Below, one piece after another: positions 1-8,327 of a stretch of 64,000 nucleotides of DNA. Source of the DNA: Micromonospora sp. RP3T (lineage in GTDB: Bacteria; Actinomycetota; Actinomycetes; Mycobacteriales; Micromonosporaceae). The DNA lies in NCBI RefSeq assembly GCF_003027925.1, contig NZ_PYPS01000001.1, positions 310,001-374,000 of the forward strand, read 5' to 3'. The position numbers and the translations under genes are program-made. Within the stretch, counting starts at the first letter, position 1. Every line of letters begins with the position of its first letter. The notes under the pieces were generated by a model, which saw only the letters and a program-made list of their open reading frames with translations, was not told the DNA's origin and did not search any database.

Positions 1-1
1 C

Positions 2-1660
2 CACCAGGTGCTCGGCACCGACGTGCCGGCCGCGCTGCTCGACTTCGCCCGGGGCGTCAACGCCACCCAGCTCGTGCTCGGCGCCAGCCGCCGGGGCCGG
101 TTCGCCCAGGTGCTCTCCCGGGGCGTCGGCGTGACCACCACCGCGCTCTCCGGCCCGATCGACGTGCACCTGGTCACCCATCCCCAGGCCGGGCGCGGAC
201 GCCGTGGCGCGGCGGTGCCGGCCGCGTTGTCCCGCCGCCGGCGGCTGCTCGGGTACGCGCTGGCCGTGCTCGGCATGCCGCTGCTCACGCTGCTGCTGCG
301 GACGCTGCCGGACCTCACCCTGACCAACGACATCCTGCTCTTCCTCGCCGGTGTGGTCGGCGTGGCGCTGGTCGGCGGGCTGTGGCCGGCGCTGGTCGCC
401 GCGCTCGGCGGCTCGCTGCTGCTCAACTGGTTCTTCACCCCGCCGTTCCACACGCTGACCATCGCCGAGGCGGACAACCTGCTCGCGCTCGGCGTGTTCG
501 TCGGCGTGGCGTTCGCGGTGAGCGGGGTGGTCGACGTGGCGGCCCGGCGTACCCGGGAGGCGGCACGGGCGTCCGCCGACGCGCAGACGCTGGCCACCGT
601 CGCCGGCAGCGTGCTGCGTGGCGCGCGCCCGCTTCCGGCGCTGCTGGACCGGCTCCGGGAGACGTTCGGGCTGCGCGCGGTCAGCGTGCTCGAACTCGCC
701 GCCGAGGCGGAGGGACGGCCGGCCCGGTCCCGCGACGAGGCCGCCTGGCGGGTGGTGGCCAGCGTCGGCGACGCGCCGCCGGGCAGTCCGGACGCGGGCG
801 AGACGGTGGTGCCGGTGGACGACCGGCTCAGCGTGGTGCTCGCCGGCCGGCGGCTGGCGGCAGCCGACCGCCGGGTGGTCGAGGCGTTCGCCGCCCAGGC
901 CGCCGTCGCGCTGCGCCAGGAGCGGCTCGCCGAGGAGGCCGCCACCGCCCGCCCGCTGGCCGCCGCCGACCGGATGCGCACCGCGCTGCTCGCCGCCGTC
1001 AGCCACGACCTGCGGACGCCGCTGGCCTCGGCCAAGGCCGCGGTGAGCAGCCTGCGCAGCCACGACGTCGAGTTCGACGCCGACGACTCGGAGGAACTGC
1101 TGGCCACCGCCGACGAGTCGCTGGACCGGTTGGGCCGGCTGGTGGCTAACCTGCTCGACATGAGCCGGTTGCAGGCCGGCGCGCTCGGCGTCGCCGCGAC
1201 CGCGATCGGGCTGGAGGACGCCGTACCCCGGGCGTTGGACGAGCTGGGCCCGGTGGCGGCCGAGGTGACCACGGACATCCCGGCGGACCTGCCGGCGGCG
1301 CTGGCCGATCCCGGCCTGCTGGAACGGGTGCTGGTCAACATCGTCGCCAACGCCCTGCGGCACAGCCCGCCCGGCCGGCCGCCGACGATCACCGGCAGCG
1401 CGCACGCCGGCCAGGTCGAGGTGCGGGTGATCGACACCGGCCCGGGCATCCCGGAGGACCGGTGGGAGCACGTGTTCCTGCCGTTCCAGCGCCTCGGCGA
1501 CCGGGACAACCGGACCGGGGTGGGGCTGGGCCTGGCACTGTCCCGGGGGCTCGCCGAGGCGATGGGTGGCAGCATCACCCCGGAGACCACGCCCGGCGGC
1601 GGTCTCACCATGGTGCTGCGGCTGCCCGCCGCCACCGAGTCGGAAGGGCCGCGGGAATGA
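2..1660 (+). CDS. kdpD: Sensor histidine kinase KdpD, C-terminal part (5' end outside window)
   Basis: The reading frame is open from the window edge, so the N-terminal KdpD domain is missing here. In order the visible part has the end of a universal-stress-protein domain (LVLGASRRGR), a compact block of about four membrane helices of the DUF4118 type (about residues 75-180), a GAF-like region, an H-box with SHDLRTPLAS (His near visible residue 333), and an ATPase domain with NIVANALRHS, DTGPGIP and GVGLGLALS. This is the KdpD order; the protein senses potassium limitation or turgor and phosphorylates KdpE. It overlaps kdpE by ATGA, so the two are probably translated together. The kdpFABC pump genes would be expected just upstream. 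Confidence 0.95.
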   Translation, partial: HQVLGTDVPAALLDFARGVNATQLVLGASRRGRFAQVLSRGVGVTTTALSGPIDVHLVTHPQAGRGRRGAAVPAALSRRRRLLGYALAVLGMPLLTLLLRTLPDLTLTNDILLFLAGVVGVALVGGLWPALVAALGGSLLLNWFFTPPFHTLTIAEADNLLALGVFVGVAFAVSGVVDVAARRTREAARASADAQTLATVAGSVLRGARPLPALLDRLRETFGLRAVSVLELAAEAEGRPARSRDEAAWRVVASVGDAPPGSPDAGETVVPVDDRLSVVLAGRRLAAADRRVVEAFAAQAAVALRQERLAEEAATARPLAAADRMRTALLAAVSHDLRTPLASAKAAVSSLRSHDVEFDADDSEELLATADESLDRLGRLVANLLDMSRLQAGALGVAATAIGLEDAVPRALDELGPVAAEVTTDIPADLPAALADPGLLERVLVNIVANALRHSPPGRPPTITGSAHAGQVEVRVIDTGPGIPEDRWEHVFLPFQRLGDRDNRTGVGLGLALSRGLAEAMGGSITPETTPGGGLTMVLRLPAATESEGPRE

Positions 1661-2337
1661 CGCGCATCCTGGTCGTCGACGACGAGCCGCAGATCCTGCG
1701 CGCCCTGCGGATCAACCTGCGCGCCCGGGGCTACGACGTCGAGGTGGCCGATACCGGCGCCGCCGCGCTGAAGGCCGCCGCCGCCCACCCGCCGGACCTG
1801 GTGGTGCTCGATCTCGGCCTGCCCGACCTGGACGGCACCGAGGTCATCCGAGGGCTGCGCGGCTGGACCACCGTGCCGATCATCGTGCTCTCCGGTCGGG
1901 CCGGCAGCGAGGACAAGGTCGCCGCGCTGGACGCGGGCGCCGACGACTACGTCACCAAGCCGTTCGGGGTGGACGAGCTGCTCGCCCGGATCCGCGCGGT
2001 GACCCGACGGCTGGCGCCCGCCACCCCCGGTGTTCCCGCGCTGCGCATCGGCCGGACCACCGTCGACCTGGCCGACCGCACCGTCACCCGGGACGACGGC
2101 ACCGAGATCAAACTGACCCCCACCCAGTGGGCGGTGCTGGAGAAGCTGCTGCGCAACCCCGGCAAGCTGGTCAGCCAGCGGCAGCTCCTGCACGACGTGT
2201 GGGGGCCGGAGTACCAGCAGGAGACCACCTACCTCCGGCAGTACCTGGCCCAGCTCCGCCGCAAGCTGGAGGACGACCCGGCCCGGCCCCGGCACCTGAT
2301 CACCGAGCCCGGCATGGGCTACCGCTACCGGCCCTGA
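1657..2337 (+). CDS. kdpE: Response regulator KdpE (OmpR family)
   Basis: A 226-residue response regulator starting at an ATG inside the kdpD stop codon (ATGA overlap). The receiver domain has the acidic pair VVDDEP, phospho-acceptor Asp52 in VVLDLGLPD and the conserved Lys in DDYVTKPF. The C-terminal winged helix of the OmpR/PhoB type contains LTPTQWAVLEKLLRNPGKLVS and ends GMGYRYRP. It should activate the Kdp high-affinity potassium pump genes on signal from KdpD. Length and domain order are normal. The larger frame that begins earlier is only the read-through of the same frame across kdpD. Confidence 0.96.
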   Translation: MTRILVVDDEPQILRALRINLRARGYDVEVADTGAAALKAAAAHPPDLVVLDLGLPDLDGTEVIRGLRGWTTVPIIVLSGRAGSEDKVAALDAGADDYVTKPFGVDELLARIRAVTRRLAPATPGVPALRIGRTTVDLADRTVTRDDGTEIKLTPTQWAVLEKLLRNPGKLVSQRQLLHDVWGPEYQQETTYLRQYLAQLRRKLEDDPARPRHLITEPGMGYRYRP

Positions 2338-2395
2338 CGTTTGCGCCGGCCCGGGCGGGGGACTCGGCGAGCCGGTCGGGCAGCGGGGGAGGGGC

Positions 2396-3514
2396 ATGGC
2401 GGGCAACCGGTTCGTGACGCCGCCGCCGGAGGGGTTCGGCCGCCGCCTGGACGAGCACGCCGTCGACGCCGGCGCGGCCGAGCCGGAACGGCCCGAAGGG
2501 CTGGTCGACAGCGGCGTCTACGTCGACGGGATCCGGCGCGCGTCGCCGGTCGGCCTCGCCGACACGTTCCGCTGCCTGCAACAGCTCGACGGCGGCATGG
2601 CCTGGATCGGACTGCGCCGGCCGAGCCGGGAGCAGATCGCCTCGCTGGCCGCCGAGTTCCAGCTTCCCGAGCTGGCCGTCGAGGACGCCATCAACGCGCA
2701 CCAGCGACCGAAGCTAGAGCGGTACGGCGACACCCTCTTCGTGGTGCTGCGCGCCGCCCGCTACCTGGACGCGCGGGAGGCGGTCGAGTTCGCCGAGCTG
2801 CACCTCTTCCTCGGCCCCGGCTTCGTGATCACCGTCCGGCACGGCGGCACGCCCGACCTGGCGGCCGTCCGGCGGCGGCTGGAGGCGGACCCGACCGTCC
2901 TCGCGCTCGGTCCCGAGGCGGTCCTCTACGCCGTGCTCGACCGGGTGGTCGACGGCTACGCCCCGGTGGTCGCCGGCCTGGAGAACGACATCGACGAGAT
3001 CGAGACCGAGGTGTTCGGCGGCGACCCGAACGCCAGCCGCCGCATCTACCAGCTCAGCCGCGAGGTGATCCAGTTCCAGCGGGCGGCGCGACCGCTGCTC
3101 AAGGTCGTCGAGGCGCTCTCCGGCGGCTTCGACCGCTACGGCACCGACGAGGAGCTGCGTCGCCTGCTGCGCGACGTGGCCGACCATCTGACCCAGGTGG
3201 TGGAGCGGGTGGACGGGTTCCGGCACCTGCTTCAGAACATCCTCACCGTCAACGCGACGCTGGTCTCGCAGGCGCAGAACGAGGAGATGCGCAGCCTCAC
3301 CGCGGCCAGCTTCGAGCAGAACGAGGAGGTCAAGCGCGTCTCCGCCTGGGCGGCGATCCTGTTCGCGCCCACCCTGATCGGCACCGTCTACGGGATGAAC
3401 TTCACCCACATGCCGGAGCTGGACTGGCGGTACGGCTACCTGTTCGCGGTCGCCCTGATGTTCGCCGTCTGCGCGGCGCTCTACCTGCTGTTCAAACGCC
3501 GCGGCTGGCTGTGA
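2396..3514 (+). CDS. corA: CorA-family magnesium/cobalt transporter
   Basis: A 372-residue CorA channel protein. The C-terminus carries the family signature YGMNF followed by a short periplasmic loop and a second helix, giving the two-helix hairpin typical of CorA (about residues 310-370). The N-terminal two thirds is the soluble funnel domain. The start is fixed by a strong purine-rich ribosome site (GGGGAGGGG) a few bases before the ATG. It lies 58 bases after kdpE on the same strand and could share the transcript. Its 3' end overlaps the tail of the convergent MFS gene by 23 bases. Confidence 0.93.
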   Translation: MAGNRFVTPPPEGFGRRLDEHAVDAGAAEPERPEGLVDSGVYVDGIRRASPVGLADTFRCLQQLDGGMAWIGLRRPSREQIASLAAEFQLPELAVEDAINAHQRPKLERYGDTLFVVLRAARYLDAREAVEFAELHLFLGPGFVITVRHGGTPDLAAVRRRLEADPTVLALGPEAVLYAVLDRVVDGYAPVVAGLENDIDEIETEVFGGDPNASRRIYQLSREVIQFQRAARPLLKVVEALSGGFDRYGTDEELRRLLRDVADHLTQVVERVDGFRHLLQNILTVNATLVSQAQNEEMRSLTAASFEQNEEVKRVSAWAAILFAPTLIGTVYGMNFTHMPELDWRYGYLFAVALMFAVCAALYLLFKRRGWL

Positions 3515-4673
3515 GCCCGACCGCCCGGGCGGGCCGCGCGACCGTCCACAGCACCGCGGCGCCGAGCAGCGCGGCGGCGGGCGCGACCACCAGCCCGTAC
3601 CGGACGCCGGCCGAGACGCCGGCGAGCGCCGAGCCGGCCGCGCTGCCCACCACGAAGGCGGTGCTCACCCAGGCGAACGCCTCGGCCACCGTGCCGGGCT
3701 CGGCGAGCCGTTCGGCGGTGAGGAAGACGGCGGTCAGCACCGGCGGCAGCGCCAGCCCGCTGACCGCGAGCAGGCCGGCCATCGGCACCGGACCGGGCGC
3801 CAGCAGCAGCGGCAGGAAACCGACGGTGAGCACGGCGGCCAGCAGCGGCAGCCGGCCGGGTCCGCCCGGCCGGACCCGGGTCCAGCACAGGCCGCCGACC
3901 AGCGCGCCGGTGGCCTGCGCGGCCAGCAGCCACCCGCTGAGCCGCCGGCCGCCGGCCGCCTCGGCGTAGCCGGTCACCGCCACCGCGATGCTGCCGACCG
4001 CCGCGCCGACGCCGACCACGCCGAGCATCATCACCGCGAACCGGGGTACGCGCAGCGGCCCGGCCCAGTGCCGCACCGCGGCCACCCCGCGCCAGGACCG
4101 GGCGGCGGGGCTCAGCGCGTACACCGCGGTGCCGGCGAGCTGCACCACGGCGGCGGCGAACAGCCCGGCGGACGGCCCACCGACGGTCACCGCGAGCAGC
4201 GTGACCAGCGGACCCACCACGAAGATCACTTCCTGGACGGCGATGTCCAGCGTGTACGCGGTGGGCACCGTGCCCGGCGGCAGCAGCGCCGGCCAGAGCG
4301 TGCGCAGGCACGCCTCCAGCGGCGGGGTGCCGAGGCCGGCGACCGCCGCGCCGGTGACCGCGCCGGCCAGGTGCCCGCCGGTGAGCGCCACCGCGCCGAA
4401 GCCGAGCCCGGAGACGATCGCCGCCGCCCAGAGCACCGGCGGCTGCCGCCAGCGGTCCACCGCCCGGGCCAGCAGCGGGGTGCCCACCGCCATCCCGGCC
4501 GTGTACGCGGCGACCAGCAGGCCGGCGACGGCCAGGCTCAGCGACTGGCGGGCGAAGAGCAGCAGCGCCAGCGGACCACTGGCGGTGGGCAGCCGGCCGA
4601 GCTGGCTGCCCAGGAGGACGCGGGCGACCTGCGGGGCACGCAGCACCGCCCGGATGGAGACGTCGACGGACAT
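3492..4673 (-). CDS. MFS transporter, 12-helix efflux type
   Basis: A 393-residue protein made almost wholly of alternating hydrophobic stretches, about twelve helices, with short basic loops such as DRWRQPP after the second helix. It fits a major facilitator of the drug or metabolite exporter kind. No substrate-specific motif is evident, so the cargo is unknown. It is transcribed towards corA and overlaps its 3' end. A 29-codon reading frame lies 55 bases upstream on the same strand. Confidence is high for the fold class and low for the substrate. Confidence 0.85.
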   Translation of the reverse strand: MSVDVSIRAVLRAPQVARVLLGSQLGRLPTASGPLALLLFARQSLSLAVAGLLVAAYTAGMAVGTPLLARAVDRWRQPPVLWAAAIVSGLGFGAVALTGGHLAGAVTGAAVAGLGTPPLEACLRTLWPALLPPGTVPTAYTLDIAVQEVIFVVGPLVTLLAVTVGGPSAGLFAAAVVQLAGTAVYALSPAARSWRGVAAVRHWAGPLRVPRFAVMMLGVVGVGAAVGSIAVAVTGYAEAAGGRRLSGWLLAAQATGALVGGLCWTRVRPGGPGRLPLLAAVLTVGFLPLLLAPGPVPMAGLLAVSGLALPPVLTAVFLTAERLAEPGTVAEAFAWVSTAFVVGSAAGSALAGVSAGVRYGLVVAPAAALLGAAVLWTVARPARAVGLTASRGV

Positions 4674-4728
4674 GGGGCATCGCTCCCGGAGTGCGGATCG
4701 GGTGGAGGCGTCGGCTGCGTCGCGCGCC

Positions 4729-4818
4729 TCAGGGAGCGAAGTCGGCCCGGTCGGGATCGTTGCCGTAGAGCGGGAGGCCGGGTGTGATCCACTGCGCGAA
4801 GGCGGTCGCCGGGATCAT
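4729..4818 (-). CDS. Possible 29-residue small protein or leader peptide upstream of the MFS gene
   Basis: ATG-started frame of 29 codons between the MFS gene and the divergent ion channel. The peptide reads MIPATAFAQW at the start and ends GNDPDRADFAP, with a WITPGLPLYG core. The composition (Trp, Tyr, Gly-Pro turns, acidic tail) looks protein-like rather than random. A stop lies four codons upstream, so it is not the end of a longer gene. It could be a conserved small protein or a leader peptide for the exporter gene, or chance. I do not recognise it. Confidence 0.3.
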   Translation of the reverse strand: MIPATAFAQWITPGLPLYGNDPDRADFAP

Positions 4819-4835
4819 CCGCCGACGTTAACCCA

Positions 4836-4841
4836 TAGGGT
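4836..4841 (+). promoter_or_regulatory. Leaderless-type -10 box (TAGGGT) for the ion channel gene
   Basis: TAGGGT lies 6 bases before the ATG at 4848, the distance expected if transcription starts on the start codon. No ribosome binding site is visible before this ATG, in keeping with a leaderless mRNA. Confidence 0.5.
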
Positions 4842-4847
4842 GTCGGA

Positions 4848-5768
4848 ATGGTTGACCGGCGGAGCGACGTGCCGGCCCAGCGGGGGGCGCGCCGTCCCGG
4901 CGGCGCGGAACGGGGACTGGCGGCCCGATGTGCCCGGATCGTCGCGTCCCGGCCGTTCGAGGTCGCGATCGTCGTGCTCATCATGGCCAACGGCGTGGTG
5001 CTGGGCATCGAGACGTACCCGCATCCGGATGCCACGGCGGCGGTGCTGCGCGGCATCGAGTGGGTGTTCCGGGTGGTCTTCGTCGTGGAGATCGCCGTCC
5101 GGGTGCTCGCGTACGGGCGCCGGCCGCAGGACTTCCTCCGGCACGGCTGGAACGTGTTCGACCTGCTGGTGACCGTCGCGATCTTCATTCCGTGGCTGCA
5201 CGGCGACCCGGCCGTGCTGCGCTTCGTGCGGGTGGCCCGGGTACTGCGGCTGGTCCGCTTCTCGCCCGGCCTGCGCACCATCGTCACGGCGCTGTGGCGC
5301 AGCCTGCCCGGCGTGGCGGCGTTCCTGGCGCTGGCCGGCGTCACGCTCTACGTCTACGGCATGGCCGGCTGGCTGATCTTCGGCGACCGCTATCCCGAGC
5401 AGTACGGCGACATCGGCCGCTCGCTGGTGACGCTCTTCGTGCTGCTCTCCCTGGAGACGCTGCCCGACCTGCTCGAACAGGGCCTGGAGGTGTCGCCGTG
5501 GACGCTGCTCTACTACGTCAGCTTCGTGATGATCGCGGTCAACCTGCTGCTGAACATCCTCATCGCCGTCATCGTCAACTCGATGGAGGAGGCCCGCCGG
5601 CTGGAGATGACCGAGGGGCTGGCGCCGGACTACGACTCCGACGGCGACGGGGTGCCGGACGAGGTGGACCGGATCGCCATCAGCCAGCGCCTGGACGACC
5701 TGCGTACGGTCGTCGCCGAGTTGGAGCGGGAACTGCGGATCGACCGGGAGGACGCGCACCGGCGCTGA
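4848..5768 (+). CDS. Voltage-gated-type ion channel (single six-helix domain) with Ca-binding-like loop
   Basis: A 306-residue protein with six helices in the order of a bacterial voltage-gated sodium channel (NaChBac) subunit. The S4 segment (about residues 122-143) has arginines at every third position, in RFVRVARVLRLVR. The pore loop at 196-208 reads FVLLSLETLPDLL, where the bacterial sodium channel filter normally has a Leu-Glu-x-Trp core; here Trp is Leu and Pro-Asp follows. After S6, residues 261-272 form an Asp-rich loop (DYDSDGDGVPDE) resembling an EF-hand or thrombospondin calcium loop, then a short coiled coil. A tetrameric cation channel is likely; ion selectivity cannot be read with confidence. 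Confidence 0.88.
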   Translation: MVDRRSDVPAQRGARRPGGAERGLAARCARIVASRPFEVAIVVLIMANGVVLGIETYPHPDATAAVLRGIEWVFRVVFVVEIAVRVLAYGRRPQDFLRHGWNVFDLLVTVAIFIPWLHGDPAVLRFVRVARVLRLVRFSPGLRTIVTALWRSLPGVAAFLALAGVTLYVYGMAGWLIFGDRYPEQYGDIGRSLVTLFVLLSLETLPDLLEQGLEVSPWTLLYYVSFVMIAVNLLLNILIAVIVNSMEEARRLEMTEGLAPDYDSDGDGVPDEVDRIAISQRLDDLRTVVAELERELRIDREDAHRR

Positions 5769-5780
5769 GGCGCGCCGGAC

Positions 5781-5828
5781 CGGCTGCGCCGCTGTGCCAC
5801 CGGGGGGACGGCTGCGCCGCTGTGCCAC
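5781..5828 (+). repeat. 20-bp perfect direct repeat, 28-bp period
   Basis: The 20-mer CGGCTGCGCCGCTGTGCCAC occurs at 5781-5800 and again at 5809-5828, separated by 8 bases, directly upstream of the ABC ATPase gene. Center-to-center distance is 28 bases. It could be a small local duplication or a paired protein-binding site. Confidence 0.7.
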
Positions 5829-5845
5829 AGTGTGGAGTCGTGGAC

Positions 5846-6463
5846 ATGCTCACGGTACGCGGCCTGACCCGGCGGTTCGGACAGTTGACCGTGCTGGATG
5901 ACGTGTCCTTCGGCCTGGCCGCCGGCCGGCTCGCCGTGGTGGTCGGGCCGAACGGCAGCGGGAAGACCACGCTGCTGCGCTGCGTGGTGGGCGCGGACCG
6001 CCCCGACGCGGGCGAGGTGCTGCTCGACGGCCGGCGCTGCTACGAGACCGATGCCCGGACGCGCGCCCTGCTGGCCGCCGCGCTTGACGACATCGACTTC
6101 TTTCCGGACCTGTCCGTCGTGGAGCACCTCGAACTCGTCGCGTACGCCCATGGCGGCTCCGGTGCGACGGTGGCCGAGGTGATCGCCGAGCTGGGGTTGG
6201 AGCGCGCCCGCGACCAGTTGCCCTCGACGCTGTCCAGCGGGCAGCGCCGGCGGCTGGCGCTGGCCTCGTGTTTCGTCCGCCCCCGCCGCCTGCTCGTGCT
6301 GGACGAGCCGGAGCAGCGCCTCGACGCCCGGGGCCGGGCGTGGCTGGCCGACCGGCTGCTGCGCGAGAAGCGGGCGGGCACGGCCGTGTTGATGGCGACG
6401 CACGACGCCGAGCTGGCGGCGGCGACCGCGGACGACCGGCTCGAGATCGGCGGCGGTGCGTGA
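5846..6463 (+). CDS. ABC transporter ATP-binding protein
   Basis: A 205-residue ABC ATPase with Walker A (GPNGSGKTT, about residues 34-42), signature LSSGQRRRLALAS, Walker B LLVLDEPE and the switch histidine in MATHD. ATG at 5846 is preferred over GTG at 5840 because GGAG at 5834-5837 is properly spaced from it. The gene overlaps the next one by GTGA, which encodes its membrane partner. Together they make a two-gene ABC exporter or ABC-2-type system whose cargo is unknown. Confidence 0.92.
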   Translation: MLTVRGLTRRFGQLTVLDDVSFGLAAGRLAVVVGPNGSGKTTLLRCVVGADRPDAGEVLLDGRRCYETDARTRALLAAALDDIDFFPDLSVVEHLELVAYAHGGSGATVAEVIAELGLERARDQLPSTLSSGQRRRLALASCFVRPRRLLVLDEPEQRLDARGRAWLADRLLREKRAGTAVLMATHDAELAAATADDRLEIGGGA

Positions 6464-7872
6464 GCACGGAACTCGGCGTCCGGCCGGGCAGCCCGCCCGA
6501 CGCGCGTCGGCTCCGGCGCCGGCTGCGGCGGACCCGGCGACGCCACCGGACGGTGTCGCTCGGTGACGTGCTCACCGACGCCTACGTCCTCGTGCTCTTC
6601 GCCGGCATGTACGGCTGGGCGCTGGTGAGCGAGGTACGCGACTACCTGGGGTCGCCGTCGGGCCGGCAGGGCGATCCGGGGGACCGGTACTGGCTCGGGG
6701 TCGCCGCCGCCCTGGCCGTCGCCGGGCTCGCCTGGCGGGGCCTGCGGGCGGTGGGCCCGCTGGTGGTGTCGCCGGCCGGGCAGTCCTGGGTGGTCAGCTC
6801 GCCGGTCGACCGGCGGGGCTGGCTGTTGCCCCGCTTCGTCGTGCTGCTGTTCGCGGCGGTCGCCGGCGGTGGCCTGGTCGGTCTGGCCGCGGCGGTGGCG
6901 ACCGGCGCCGGCGGCGTGACCGACCTCGCCGGCTCGGCCGTGGCCGGGGCCGCCTGCGGCACGCTGGCCGTGGCGTCGGCGGTCGTCGCGCAGGGCAGCC
7001 CGCGCCGGGCCGGGTGGGCCCGGTTCCTCGACGGAGGGCTGTTCGCCGCCGCCGCCGTGGTGGCGGCCGCGCTGGTCGCGGGTCACCTGACCGGGTTCTC
7101 CGTGCCGCCGCCGACGGCGTCCCTCGGCTGGGCGCTCGGGTCCGCGGCGGTGCCAGCGGTCGTGGTGGCCGTCCTCCGGGCGTACCGGGCGCTGCCGTCG
7201 GTGGACCGAGCGTCCCTGGTCAGCGGCGCCCAGGTGGCGGACGCGGCGGCCGGTGCCGCGCTGCTGCTCGACCCGTCGTTCCTCACCGGTCTGGTGGAGA
7301 GCCGCCGTTGGCGGTCGATCGGCGTGGTGTCGAGTCGCCGGTTCCGCCCGCTCGGCCGGTTCGGCGTGCTGGTGCAGGCCGAGCTGTGGCGGCCGGTCCG
7401 CCACCCCAGCGCGCTCGTGGTCTGGGTGGCCCTGCTGCTCACCCTGTACGCGGTCGCGGTGGCGCTGCCCACGCTGGCCGGCCCGGCGCAGGTGGTCCTC
7501 GGGTTCCTGGCGGTCGGCCGGTTGACCGGTGGCCTACGTGCCGTCGGGCGTTCCGCCGGCCTGCGCCGCTCGCTGGGCGGCGGGGACACCGTGCTCAACC
7601 TGGCGCACCTGGTGGTGCCGGCGGTGTCCGTGCTGATCTGGTACGCGGTGTCCCTGCCGATGGTGCGCGCCGGCGTCGGCGTGCTCGACGGGCTGCTGGT
7701 GCTCGGCACCGTGGCCGCTGCCTACCGGGCCGCCACCCGGCCGCCGATGACGTACGGCGGCGTCGCCGTGGACACCCCTGTCGGAATGATCCCGGTCGAT
7801 CTCATCCGGCAGGTGGTCCGGGGACCGGACGTGGTCGGCGCGTTGATCGTGGCGCAGCTTCTCTGGCCCTGA
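6460..7872 (+). CDS. ABC-2-like membrane permease (resembles DUF6297 proteins)
   Basis: A 470-residue polytopic protein with about ten hydrophobic segments. The GTG start overlaps the stop of the ATPase gene (GTGA), so the pair is translationally coupled. The Arg-rich N-terminus is cytoplasmic. The closing stretch with RPPMTYGG and PVGMIPVDLIRQ resembles actinobacterial permeases annotated DUF6297; that assignment is from memory and unchecked. It is followed at once by a GC-rich hairpin, so the operon probably has just these two genes. Confidence 0.8.
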   Translation: MSTELGVRPGSPPDARRLRRRLRRTRRRHRTVSLGDVLTDAYVLVLFAGMYGWALVSEVRDYLGSPSGRQGDPGDRYWLGVAAALAVAGLAWRGLRAVGPLVVSPAGQSWVVSSPVDRRGWLLPRFVVLLFAAVAGGGLVGLAAAVATGAGGVTDLAGSAVAGAACGTLAVASAVVAQGSPRRAGWARFLDGGLFAAAAVVAAALVAGHLTGFSVPPPTASLGWALGSAAVPAVVVAVLRAYRALPSVDRASLVSGAQVADAAAGAALLLDPSFLTGLVESRRWRSIGVVSSRRFRPLGRFGVLVQAELWRPVRHPSALVVWVALLLTLYAVAVALPTLAGPAQVVLGFLAVGRLTGGLRAVGRSAGLRRSLGGGDTVLNLAHLVVPAVSVLIWYAVSLPMVRAGVGVLDGLLVLGTVAAAYRAATRPPMTYGGVAVDTPVGMIPVDLIRQVVRGPDVVGALIVAQLLWP

Positions 7873-7880
7873 CCTGGGCC

Positions 7881-7900
7881 GGCCCCACGGGGGTGGGGCC
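7881..7900 (+). terminator. Hairpin terminator after the ABC pair
   Basis: GGCCCCAC, a GGGG loop and GTGGGGCC form a perfect 8-bp stem nine bases after the permease stop. There is no T-run, as is common in high-GC actinomycetes. Confidence 0.6.
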
Positions 7901-7998
7901 ATGACAGTTCCGTGAAGAAACGCGACTCGCGTTTCGGCGACGGGTCGGGCGGGGCACCGAACGAGACGTCAGCCCATCGGAAGAACAGGACGGCTCCC

Positions 7999-8268
7999 GT
8001 GGAAGTTACCGGTTTCCTCACCGCGATCATCATCGGCCTCATCATCGGTGCGCTGGGCCGCCTGGTGGTGCCGGGCAAGCAGAACATCCCGATCTGGCTC
8101 ACCCTGCTCATCGGTGTCGTCGCCGCGATCCTGGGCACCCTCGTGGCCGGCCTGTTCGGCGTGGACGACACGGCCGGCATCGACTGGATCGAACTGCTGC
8201 TCCAGGTGCTCTTCGCCGCGGCCGGCGTGTACATCGCCGCCGGGGCGTACGGACGCCGCCGCCACTGA
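7999..8268 (+). CDS. GlsB/YeaQ/YmgE-family small membrane protein
   Basis: An 89-residue protein with three hydrophobic helices and Gly-rich motifs (GLIIGALGRLVVPG, GVVAAILGTLVAGL), the pattern of the transglycosylase-associated/GlsB family linked to envelope stress. GTG at 7999 is chosen because AGGA at 7987-7990 is 8 bases before it and family members begin directly at this helix. The longer frame from 7912 would add an unlikely Arg-rich leader. It is followed by a strong palindromic terminator. Confidence 0.85.
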   Translation: MEVTGFLTAIIIGLIIGALGRLVVPGKQNIPIWLTLLIGVVAAILGTLVAGLFGVDDTAGIDWIELLLQVLFAAAGVYIAAGAYGRRRH

Positions 8269-8274
8269 CGTGCA

Positions 8275-8322
8275 AGGCGGGGCCCCTTGTTAACGCATTC
8301 TGCATAACAAGGGGCCCCGCCT
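8275..8322. terminator. Perfect 18-bp palindromic terminator / dispersed-repeat-like element
   Basis: Arms at 8275-8292 and 8305-8322 are exact complements (AGGCGGGGCCCCTTGTTA and its partner) around a 12-base loop. It sits between two convergent genes and can serve both. The AAGGGGCCCC-with-TTAACGC pattern recalls repeats scattered between genes in Micromonospora and Salinispora (from memory). Confidence 0.8.
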
Positions 8323-8327
8323 AACGG

